A stretch of 44,921 bases of DNA from Phycisphaerae bacterium (GTDB lineage Bacteria > Planctomycetota > Phycisphaerae > Sedimentisphaerales > Anaerobacaceae): assembly GCA_016782865.1 (NCBI GenBank), contig JADHXR010000050.1, positions 1 through 44,921 of the forward strand. The letters are read 5' to 3'. A model generated the notes under the pieces. The model ran no database searches. It saw only the letters and a program-made list of their open reading frames with translations, and had not been told where the DNA came from. Positions 7,240 through 14,308 of this stretch are shown piece by piece. The position numbers were made by a program, and so were the translations under genes. Each line of letters starts with the position of its first letter. Within the stretch, counting starts at the first letter, position 1.

Positions 7240-7773
7240 TTATCTCCCGTCAAACCGTTTTCGTTTCAAATACGCTGCAATCTTACGCTTTGCTCTAACT
7301 AACCGGCCGTTCACTGCCTGTGACGACAGACCCAGAACTTCCGATATCTGTCCCTGCGAGAATCCGTCGAAATAGCGCATGACAATCAACTCTCTCTCTG
7401 GCTCTCGAAGGCTCCAAACCGCTCGGCGAATCACCTCTCGGCGGTCCTCCGTGTCGTTGCGCCTAACAACAGCAGGTTCATTGTCCGGAGCAACTCCTCT
7501 GCTCTTGCCGGTTCTTAGCATCTGCCTCGAAATATTCCTGCAAATGCCCGCCAACCAAGCTGCAAATCTCTCTTTACTTTTCAAACTCCCTATATCTCGA
7601 CAGGCTATCGCGAATGTTTCCTGTGCGGCGTCCTCCGCCAGATCCCTGTCGGCGAGCATCGAATAGGCCAACGCCACCATAGGACTGTGATAACACTCAT
7701 AGAGAGCGCCGAAGCTTTCCAAATGGCCGTTTTGGGCCGCTTCAACTAATTGTGTGTCTGAATTCAGTTTCAC
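7240..7773 (-). CDS. ECF RNA polymerase sigma factor (module 5)
   Basis: ECF sigma factor of 177 residues, from yet another branch. Region 2 shows LAEDAAQETFAIACRD and FAAWLAGICRNISRQ. Region 4 shows LREPERELIVMRYFDG and the helix-turn-helix QISEVLGLSSQAVNGRLVRA. It starts MKLNSDTQLVEAAQNG, a typical ECF N-terminus. It is the first gene of the last module, with a TATAAT hexamer about 70 bases upstream. It pairs with the membrane protein two bases downstream. Confidence 0.92.
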   Translation of the reverse strand: MKLNSDTQLVEAAQNGHLESFGALYECYHSPMVALAYSMLADRDLAEDAAQETFAIACRDIGSLKSKERFAAWLAGICRNISRQMLRTGKSRGVAPDNEPAVVRRNDTEDRREVIRRAVWSLREPERELIVMRYFDGFSQGQISEVLGLSSQAVNGRLVRAKRKIAAYLKRKRFDGR

Positions 7774-7843
7774 AACTAATCCACTAATTCAAAGAGCCTG
7801 CTGATATCCTTGTCCTGAGCAACGTCGAATGGAAGCTTCTACT

Positions 7844-7849
7844 ATTATA
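7844..7849 (-). promoter_or_regulatory. Possible -10 element upstream of module 5 sigma gene
   Basis: A TATAAT hexamer on the minus strand about 70 bases before the module 5 start. No clear -35 is visible. Confidence 0.3.
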
Positions 7850-7956
7850 GTGTAATTCGACCGGCAAAATGTGCGCAGAAAAATAACTATCCTGAATTCA
7901 AGGTGGCTTTGCTCAGCAGCAATGGTATCAATTCGTTGTGCGCACTGCGGCACTAA

Positions 7957-8571
7957 TCAGACGTTTCGTCGATGGTAATGTGAAGGATGTCGACCTTGTG
8001 GTCCGGTGCATACTGTCGCTCTGCGGCAGCGGCGGTTGCTATGCCGATAAGACAAATCAGAAAAACCCAGCCGATTGTACGAGTGACCCGAATCCCCAAC
8101 CATAACCGTAGGCTTTTTGGGAATGGTGCTAACCTTCGAGGACCACCACCGGCAGCCGAGATTATCTTCGAGAAATGTATAAACGGCATAGAGCGTCCCG
8201 CGCGGATGACCGCCTGCCAAGATAAGATCGTCCGCGACGTTGCGGATGATGATGCCGTCGGCGCCTAATCCATCGGTGGAGAAATCCGCCTGCGCCAATT
8301 TAGCGGCTCCGGGCCCGATGAGCAGACGGGACTTGCCCTCCGCAGGGGCCGGCTCAATCTCGAACTTAGCGCCGGTTATTTGCTGGAGAAAATCGGCCAA
8401 CTCAGCCGCTGCGTGCCGCTCGGGCTCGGCCGCATCGGCGGCAACAACAATGACAGCTTTCGTCGCGCCGTTTCGCGAGATCGCGATAGTGTTATCTTTG
8501 ACTGCCTGCCCACATCCGGCGATCAGTGACAGGGTGATGCACAGCAGTCCTATTGTGCTCTTTCGAAGCAT
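7957..8571 (-). pseudogene. Chimeric remnant: DUF4838-type lipoprotein start joined to an M1-like peptidase start
   Basis: The reading frame begins after a strong AAGGAGG with a lipoprotein signal (LLCITLSLIAGC, lipobox Cys 20) and an alpha-glucuronidase-N-like region typical of DUF4838 proteins (ERHAAAELADFLQQITGAKF, LIGPG, PRGTLYAVYTFLEDNLGCRW, VSTIPKKPT). Homology stops at about residue 155 and the rest reads as nonsense. In another frame of the same strand, about 7957-8090, lies a different gene start: a signal peptide (IGWVFLICLIGIATAAAA) followed by ERQYAPDHKVDILHITID, as in planctomycete M1-family aminopeptidases, ended by a stop after TSD. Two truncated gene beginnings are thus joined. 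It is probably dead, although a short lipoprotein could still be made. Confidence 0.6.
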
Positions 8572-8610
8572 CGTATTACCTCCTTGTATTTGAATCGTAT
8601 AGCAATTTGA

Positions 8611-8757
8611 ATTAGGTCACCACGATATCAGGAGATCAGGTCGTGAAGATCAAGTCGTCAGGAGATCAGGGGAGTCCAGACGCTCGATTGCCATTCCTGA
8701 TAGCCTGATGCACTGATATTCTGCACCCTGATTACCCGATATCCTGATACTCTTGCT
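8611..8757. repeat. Intergenic short-unit repeat, GATATCAGG / CCTGATA
   Basis: Left half holds ATATCAGGAGATCAGG and CAGGAGATCAGGGG; the right half holds CCTGATAGCCTGATGC, CCCTGATTACC and CGATATCCTGATAC. The two halves are roughly inverse complements, so the stretch could fold. No gene is seen in it. Confidence 0.5.
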
Positions 8758-8762
8758 TTCAA

Positions 8763-9551
8763 TTATGCGTAGCTGTGCAGGCCGGGGAAGAGTTTGGACA
8801 GATTCACCCAGAGCAGAGTTATTATAATAGCAACCATTCCCAGGATAGCCAGCAGGCTGTTCATGTTCGGGTGCTTCCTGCCGAACATATAGCGGAAATG
8901 GAAATATGCCAGGAAGACCAGCCATGAGACCAGCGACCAGAGTTCTTTCGGGTCCCAACCCCAGTAGTCGCCCCAGGCAAGCTTGCCCCAGTAGCTGCCG
9001 AGGATAAGGCCCAGCGTCAACAGAGGAAAGCCGGCGAGAACCATCCGATAGGTCCCCTGTTCGGGGGGCAGAATGTCGGAGCCCCGCTTGGGGGTCTTGC
9101 CGATAAGCTGACAGCCCGCCTGGACGGCGGCCTTTGCCATCACGATGTACGACAGCATGTAAACCGCCACATGCGGGGTAAAGAGCCAACTCTGCAGGGC
9201 CGGCGGAAGATACTGCGGCTCGGCATGAAACACGAAGCCTGCCGGAAAAAGCACTATCACGCCTATGAGCATGTCGGCGACGTAACCTCCGACGCGCAGC
9301 ACGCGCCGGCAGAAAAGCGATACGGGGTAGATCATCCCCAGGAACAAAAATACCTCGAAAAGATTCTGCAGAGGCACGTGACGGACGTCATACCAGCGGT
9401 AGGCGTAAGAAACGACGGCGACTGCAAAACCGAAGAGATACAACGCATGTCCGGTTTTGGGCTTGCGCAGCATGCTCACCACGAATGCCAGCAGATACGC
9501 CGCCATGGTTGTGTAGACCAGTAACCCCTGGATCGTATATTTAATTTCCAT
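8763..9551 (-). CDS. ccsA: Cytochrome c biogenesis protein CcsA/ResC-like
   Basis: A 262-residue polytopic membrane protein of the system II haem exporter/ligase. The tryptophan-rich haem-binding motif WGDYWGWDPKELW is intact, preceded by the family element PLQNLFEVFLFLG and a helix with HVAVYMLSYI, and followed by a C-terminal helix ending near LHSY with another conserved histidine. About eight hydrophobic segments are visible. I start it at the ATG giving MEIKYTIQG; this overlaps the end of resB by 11 bases, implying translational coupling. With ResB it delivers haem across the membrane and attaches it to c-type cytochromes. Its divergent neighbour is the haem biosynthesis operon. Confidence 0.93.
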   Translation of the reverse strand: MEIKYTIQGLLVYTTMAAYLLAFVVSMLRKPKTGHALYLFGFAVAVVSYAYRWYDVRHVPLQNLFEVFLFLGMIYPVSLFCRRVLRVGGYVADMLIGVIVLFPAGFVFHAEPQYLPPALQSWLFTPHVAVYMLSYIVMAKAAVQAGCQLIGKTPKRGSDILPPEQGTYRMVLAGFPLLTLGLILGSYWGKLAWGDYWGWDPKELWSLVSWLVFLAYFHFRYMFGRKHPNMNSLLAILGMVAIIITLLWVNLSKLFPGLHSYA

Positions 9552-10584
9552 CGGTTTGTTTCTTGCTCCTAATGTTCTTGAATAGATGGCTGAGCCACAT
9601 GTGCCAGATGACACCGACGCAGAGCATCCAGTAACCCGCGAAGACTACGGGTATGCCCGTATCAGATACGGCCTCGAGAATGGTATATCGGCCGGCCTGG
9701 TGGTCATAATCCTGTTGATAGAAACGGTATCCGCCATAGCGCAGAGGATGGTTCACTTCGATGTCTTTTTTAGCCACGATTTTACCGTCCTTGTCGATGA
9801 CCTCAAGCTCGCTTATATAGTCACTGATGGCTCGGTTGACGGGCCTGTTGTACAGCATCTTCGGGGCGTTCGGATCATGGCCGAATCCGGGGTGAAGCGA
9901 AAAGACGTGATGTGTCGTCGCCTCTCCCGAAGGCGGTGTGATTTGGACCGCCAGCGCCGGATTCGAGCCCGGATGTGGATCTTCGTAGGCGGTTCTTTTG
10001 CCGTCCTCCATCGACATCTTCCAATTCTCGAAGGTCTTGACGATTTGGGCCTTGCCCTGCTCGGCGCCCAGATCGATTCGGCGGCCGACCTCAGCTACTA
10101 CTCGCTGAACCTTACCGTCGCCGGTTTCGATCTCCAGATACCCTGGCTCATAATACTCTATACGAAAGTCGTTGAGCTTGACAAAGAAGGGCAATTCCTT
10201 CATGTCGTGGCCCTGGCCCTCTTTTTTGCGCACAAAGACTCGATTGGTGCTCTGGCCCTCGTCAATTTGCATTAGCCCTTTTCGGGTCGTGTCGTTTCCG
10301 GAGACTCTGTATCCCTTTTCCGAGCCCAGCATCCCGCCGATAAGGATGAGTATGCATCCGGCGTGGGTCAAGAGCAGGCCCGGCACGCGAATCAGCCGGC
10401 GAAACGCCACGAGGCCGGCAATCAGCGCCACCCCCAGAACGACCCAGTAGACCACCGAAGGAGCACTGTTGAAGAACCCTTGTGCCCGCTCGGCGCCGAT
10501 AAACGCACCATAGACCGAGAGAATTGTCAGCATGATGATCAACACCAGCGCGAGCCACATCAATATACGTCTGAACTTCTTCAT
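9541..10584 (-). CDS. resB: Cytochrome c biogenesis protein ResB
   Basis: A 347-residue protein with the ResB pattern: N-terminal membrane helices (residues about 8-30 and 43-62), the helix LLLTHAGCILILIGGMLGS, a large extracytoplasmic beta-rich domain (about 90-310, including FFVKLNDFRIEYYEPG and EVNHPLRYGGYRFYQQDY), and one C-terminal helix before a basic tail. YGGYRFYQ is characteristic of the family. It acts with CcsA as the system II cytochrome c synthetase. The start ATG follows AAAGGA. It lies divergent to hemC with about 230 bases between the starts. Confidence 0.92.
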   Translation of the reverse strand: MKKFRRILMWLALVLIIMLTILSVYGAFIGAERAQGFFNSAPSVVYWVVLGVALIAGLVAFRRLIRVPGLLLTHAGCILILIGGMLGSEKGYRVSGNDTTRKGLMQIDEGQSTNRVFVRKKEGQGHDMKELPFFVKLNDFRIEYYEPGYLEIETGDGKVQRVVAEVGRRIDLGAEQGKAQIVKTFENWKMSMEDGKRTAYEDPHPGSNPALAVQITPPSGEATTHHVFSLHPGFGHDPNAPKMLYNRPVNRAISDYISELEVIDKDGKIVAKKDIEVNHPLRYGGYRFYQQDYDHQAGRYTILEAVSDTGIPVVFAGYWMLCVGVIWHMWLSHLFKNIRSKKQTDGN

Positions 10585-10708
10585 TCGATTCCTTTACATA
10601 TTAGTCGGCAAATTCTCGGGGTGATTATGCCCAAAAGCCCACCATTTGCAAGAATTATCCTACTACGGCTGCTGGCGCCCACCGGTTCGATTTAGTCTCA
10701 GTTCTCGG

Positions 10709-10737
10709 TTGATCTTCGCGGCTGACACACTTACAAT
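10709..10737 (+). promoter_or_regulatory. Sigma-70 type promoter for hemC
   Basis: TTGATC, 17 bases, TACAAT. Transcription would begin near 10744, giving a leader of about 75 bases before the hemC start. Confidence 0.55.
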
Positions 10738-10818
10738 ACGTCGTAACCGAATAACTGATAATCGACAATATCTGGCCCCCGAATTCGTTTAGACGGGACT
10801 TTTTTCAGAAAGATTTGT

Positions 10819-11742
10819 ATGAAAGCTCTTACTGTTGCAACTCGCGGCGGGGCGCTGGCCGTCACGCAGACGAACCACGTCGTCGCCACGCTCAAGAAGA
10901 TCCACCCGTCTCTGGAAATCGAAATCAAGCAGATCACCACCACGGGCGACCAGGACAGGCGCACCGCCCTGTGGAATCTAAGAGATACGGGCTTCTTCAC
11001 CTCGCAGCTCGAGGACGCGCTCATGGCGAACGAGGCGGATTTTGCCGTTCACAGTTTCAAGGACCTGCCCACCGCCGAGCCCGAGGGGTTGACGATCACC
11101 GCCGTATTCGACAGAAACTTCGTGGAAGATTGCATCGTTTCCGCCTCGCCGGCCGATTCGATCGAGCAATTGCCGACCGCCGCGAGGATTGGCACTTCGA
11201 GTTTAAGACGCGCCGCCCAGCTCAAACATCTCAGATCGGACCTGGAACCGACCCCCATTCGAGGCAATGTTCAGACGAGATTGGATAAGCTCGAAACCGA
11301 CGAGTTTGACGCCGTCATCCTGGCGAGGGCGGGCCTCGAACGCCTCGATTTGGCGGGCAGAATCTCGTTTATTTTCGACCCAACGGTGTTCGTCCCCGCC
11401 CCGGCCCAAGGCGCGCTGGGAATCCAGACGCGAGCCGGCGACGCCGAGACAAACAATATCATAGCCGCCATAGACGATAAGGGCGCAAGAACGACCGCGA
11501 GCGCCGAGCGAACGATCCTGACAACAATGCAGTGCGGCTGTCACGCCCCCGTGGGCGCCTACGCGAAAATTACGGGTGACGAAATAGACATCCGAGCATT
11601 CATATCGCAGCCGCAAGGCGAGAACTTCATCAGCCGGGAAATTACCGGCCCCGCCGACCAGGCGATTCGGTTAGCCGAGCAAATCGCCAATGAACTCCTG
11701 AACGCCGGCGGCAAAGAAATTCTCGCCTCTTTACAGAGCTGA
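10819..11742 (+). CDS. hemC: Porphobilinogen deaminase (hydroxymethylbilane synthase)
   Basis: A 307-residue enzyme that joins four porphobilinogen units into hydroxymethylbilane, acting in the cytosol. Family motifs are present in order: ATRGGALAVTQ near the N-terminus, FAVHSFKDLP at 76-84, GTSSLRRAAQL at 125-135, IRGNVQTRLDKL at 147-158, LARAGLERL at 168-176 and APAQGALGI at 194-202. The dipyrromethane cofactor cysteine is most likely Cys241 in CHAPVGAY; Cys239 is also close by. It is the first gene of the plus-strand haem operon, followed nine bases later by the cobA-hemD fusion. Confidence 0.97.
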   Translation: MKALTVATRGGALAVTQTNHVVATLKKIHPSLEIEIKQITTTGDQDRRTALWNLRDTGFFTSQLEDALMANEADFAVHSFKDLPTAEPEGLTITAVFDRNFVEDCIVSASPADSIEQLPTAARIGTSSLRRAAQLKHLRSDLEPTPIRGNVQTRLDKLETDEFDAVILARAGLERLDLAGRISFIFDPTVFVPAPAQGALGIQTRAGDAETNNIIAAIDDKGARTTASAERTILTTMQCGCHAPVGAYAKITGDEIDIRAFISQPQGENFISREITGPADQAIRLAEQIANELLNAGGKEILASLQS

Positions 11743-11751
11743 TAGTATACT

Positions 11752-13281
11752 ATGAAGAAGGGTTTTGTATATCTGGTTGGCGCCGGCCCGGGCAGGGCGG
11801 ATCTTATCACCGTTCGCGGGGCTGAAATTCTCAAGAGCGCCGACTGCGTGCTTTGCGACAAGCTGGCCAACTCGGCGTTGCTGCGATTCGCCCGCAAGGA
11901 TACCGAGCTTCTCCACGTGCCCAAGCGAACCGCCGAGGGGGGCAGCACCCAGGACGAGATTAACAGGCTGATTGTCGAAAAGGCGCTGGCCGGAAAGACA
12001 GTCGTCAGGCTAAAAGGTGGCGACCCCTGCATTTTCGGCAGGGCATCGCACGAGCTTGACGTTCTCAGCAAGGCGGGGATCGGCTTTGAAATTGTCCCCG
12101 GGGTGACAGCCGGTGTCGGCATGGCGGCGTACACCGGGATCATGCTGACCGACAAGGAGTACAGCTCGCAGGTGATGTTTGTAACAGGTCACGAAGCGAC
12201 GGGCAGGCAGGACACCGCTATAGACTGGGATGTGCTGGGCAAGTTCGGCGGCACCATAGTTTTCTATATGGGGATCGGCAATCTCGATTCCATCGCACAG
12301 CGGCTGATCGATAACGGCATGCCGGAAGATACGCCCGCAGCGCTGGTCGCCAACGCTACTTTTCCAACTCAGAGGCTCGTCAAGGCTTCGCTGAGCACGC
12401 TAAAGCATCAATGCGAACGCCAGAAGGTCGAGCCGCCTGCGCTTGTGGTTATCGGCGCCGTCGCCGACAGCGACGATCAGATGAACTGGTTCATGAAAAA
12501 GACGCTGTTCGGCAAGAACATCGTCGTAACGCGGGATGCTGCAGGCAACGCCGACTTCGCAGGCAAGATCATCAATAGCGGCGGCAACCCCGTGGAATTC
12601 GCGACGATCAGAATCGAGTCGAGGACTGATTCGAGCGAGTTTCTCCAGGCGATGGCGAACTTCAGCCAATACGATTGGATCATCTTCACCAGCGGCAACG
12701 GGGCGATGACGGTCTTCAAGGCCTTGGACGGCCTGGGCAAAGACGCCCGGGCGTTCGGCTCGGCGAAAGTAGCCGCGATAGGAAGCGCTACGGCGGGCAA
12801 GTTAGCCGGGTTCGGCATAAAGGCGGATCTCGTGCCCGATGTCTTCACAGGCAGAGAACTGGGCATGCAACTGCTCGGCTTTGCGAATCTTCGTGACAAG
12901 AAGGTCCTGCTCCTGCGCTCGGCGATTGCCTCGAATGAGCTTGTGGATGTGTTAGCCGAAGGTGGGGCTCAGGTTGACAATGTCGCGGTCTATACGGCCG
13001 CAGAAGTAAAGAATGACACATCCTCGCTCGTCGAGAGCTTGGGCGAAGGAACGATCGACTGGGTTACTTTTGCGAGCCCCTCTTCGGTTGACGGCTTCTT
13101 CGGGCAAGTCCCAACCGGGGCGGTAAATTCGAGCAAGGCCAAAGTCGCATCGATCGGGCCGGTGACATCCGGACGATTGAAAGAGCTTGGCGTTAAGGTT
13201 GAGGTGACAGCAGCCGCGCACACAATTGACGGATTACTTGATTCTATTGAACAAGAGGAGTCACATAATGGGTTTTCCTAA
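11752..13281 (+). CDS. cobA-hemD: Fused uroporphyrinogen-III C-methyltransferase / uroporphyrinogen-III synthase
   Basis: A 509-residue two-domain enzyme. Residues 1-245 are an SAM-dependent methyltransferase: VYLVGAGPGRADLITVRG, VVRLKGGDPCIFGRA, VPGVTAGVGMAAYTGI and TIVFYMGIGNL are all intact. Residues about 255-505 are a HemD domain (NIVVTRDAAGN, DWIIFTSGNGAMTVF, KVLLLRSAIASNELVD, VTFASPSSVDGFF, ASIGPVTSGRLKELG). HemD closes hydroxymethylbilane into uroporphyrinogen III and CobA methylates it to precorrin-2 for sirohaem or corrinoids. One chain therefore makes the branch-point compound and diverts part of it. The end overlaps the hemB start by 14 bases. Confidence 0.95.
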   Translation: MKKGFVYLVGAGPGRADLITVRGAEILKSADCVLCDKLANSALLRFARKDTELLHVPKRTAEGGSTQDEINRLIVEKALAGKTVVRLKGGDPCIFGRASHELDVLSKAGIGFEIVPGVTAGVGMAAYTGIMLTDKEYSSQVMFVTGHEATGRQDTAIDWDVLGKFGGTIVFYMGIGNLDSIAQRLIDNGMPEDTPAALVANATFPTQRLVKASLSTLKHQCERQKVEPPALVVIGAVADSDDQMNWFMKKTLFGKNIVVTRDAAGNADFAGKIINSGGNPVEFATIRIESRTDSSEFLQAMANFSQYDWIIFTSGNGAMTVFKALDGLGKDARAFGSAKVAAIGSATAGKLAGFGIKADLVPDVFTGRELGMQLLGFANLRDKKVLLLRSAIASNELVDVLAEGGAQVDNVAVYTAAEVKNDTSSLVESLGEGTIDWVTFASPSSVDGFFGQVPTGAVNSSKAKVASIGPVTSGRLKELGVKVEVTAAAHTIDGLLDSIEQEESHNGFS

Positions 13282-14248
13282 AATCAGAATGCGAAGATTA
13301 CGGCGGAGTGCCTCGATGCGGAGGCTCGTTCGCGAGACTGCCGTGAGCGTGGACGATCTGGTCTATCCGCTGTTTGTCCGCGAGGGCGCCGGTCTAAAGG
13401 AACCGATCAAGTCGATGGACGGCTGCTTTCACTTTTCGCCCGATACGATTGTGGCCGAGGCTGCGGAAGTGGCGTCGCTGGGGATTCCCGCCGTGCTGCT
13501 CTTTGGCCTGCCGGCCAGGAAAGATCCGATCGGCTCACAAGCCTGGGCCGAGGACGGCGTCGTCCAGCGGGCGATCAAAGCGATCAAGAAGCAGACACCC
13601 GAGCTTCTGGTCATTACCGATGTCTGCCTATGCGAGTTCACCGACCACGGGCATTGCGGCGTCATCAAAGAAGGTACGGTTGACAACGACCCGACGTGCG
13701 AGCTGTTGGCAAAGATGGCGCTTTCTCATGCCCAGGCGGGTGCCGACATTGTCGCTCCCTCGGACATGATGGACGGCAGGGTCAGGTACATTCGCCAGGC
13801 TCTGGAAGCCAACGGCTTCAAGGACGTCGCGATTATGTCGTACGCGGCGAAATACGCCTCGGCCTTCTACGGGCCCTTCAGGGACGCCGCCGAATCGGCG
13901 CCGGCGTTCGGCGACCGCAGGAGTTATCAAATGGATGTGGCCAACAGCGATCAGGCGATGGCCGAGATTGCGCTGGACATAGAGGAAGGCGCCGACATAG
14001 TTATGGTCAAGCCTGCTCTGGCGTATATGGACATTATCTACAGGACCAGGCAGCGTTTCGATTGCCCGATAGCGGCCTACAACGTCTCCGGCGAATACAT
14101 GATGGTCAAAAGTTCCGCCGCTGCGGGGCTCTCGGACGAAGAGGCGACCATGATGGAGGTGCTCACCTCGCTCAAACGCGCCGGCGCGGACATCCTCATA
14201 ACCTATTTCGCCAAGGACGCCGCTAAGAAACTTCAAGAGTCACAATAG
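13268..14248 (+). CDS. hemB: Delta-aminolevulinic acid dehydratase (porphobilinogen synthase)
   Basis: A 326-residue enzyme that condenses two 5-aminolevulinate molecules into porphobilinogen. The start ATG (MGFPKIRMRRLRRS) follows AAGAGGAG at seven bases and lies inside the end of the preceding gene. The zinc-binding cysteines of the zinc-dependent class are present (Cys120, Cys122, Cys130 in CLCEFTDHGHC). The two active-site lysines are Lys195 (MSYAAKYASAFYGPF) and Lys248 (VMVKPALAYMD). It is the last gene of the hemC-cobA/hemD-hemB operon. 5-aminolevulinate synthesis (hemA, hemL) is not in the window. Confidence 0.97.
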   Translation: MGFPKIRMRRLRRSASMRRLVRETAVSVDDLVYPLFVREGAGLKEPIKSMDGCFHFSPDTIVAEAAEVASLGIPAVLLFGLPARKDPIGSQAWAEDGVVQRAIKAIKKQTPELLVITDVCLCEFTDHGHCGVIKEGTVDNDPTCELLAKMALSHAQAGADIVAPSDMMDGRVRYIRQALEANGFKDVAIMSYAAKYASAFYGPFRDAAESAPAFGDRRSYQMDVANSDQAMAEIALDIEEGADIVMVKPALAYMDIIYRTRQRFDCPIAAYNVSGEYMMVKSSAAAGLSDEEATMMEVLTSLKRAGADILITYFAKDAAKKLQESQ

Positions 14249-14284
14249 AAAAGGGCTGCGAGCACCCGAGGGTGCTCACAGCCC
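14249..14284 (-). terminator. Intrinsic terminator, mainly for the minus-strand exported protein gene
   Basis: GGGCTGCGAGCACCC / GGGTGCTCACAGCCC hairpin followed by TTTT on the minus strand. It lies between two convergent genes and may also help end the hem operon. Confidence 0.7.
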
Positions 14285-14308
14285 GAAGTTGTTGTTCAAT
14301 GAATCTGA

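Noticed and set aside
10585..10818. Riboswitch (cobalamin or haem-related) in the divergent control region
   Set aside because: I could not find a B12-box or other known conserved core; only a sigma-70 type promoter is supported.
13628..14236. A 202-codon minus-strand open frame inside hemB
   Set aside because: Long only because of the codon use of hemB on the other strand; no family recognised and no start signal.
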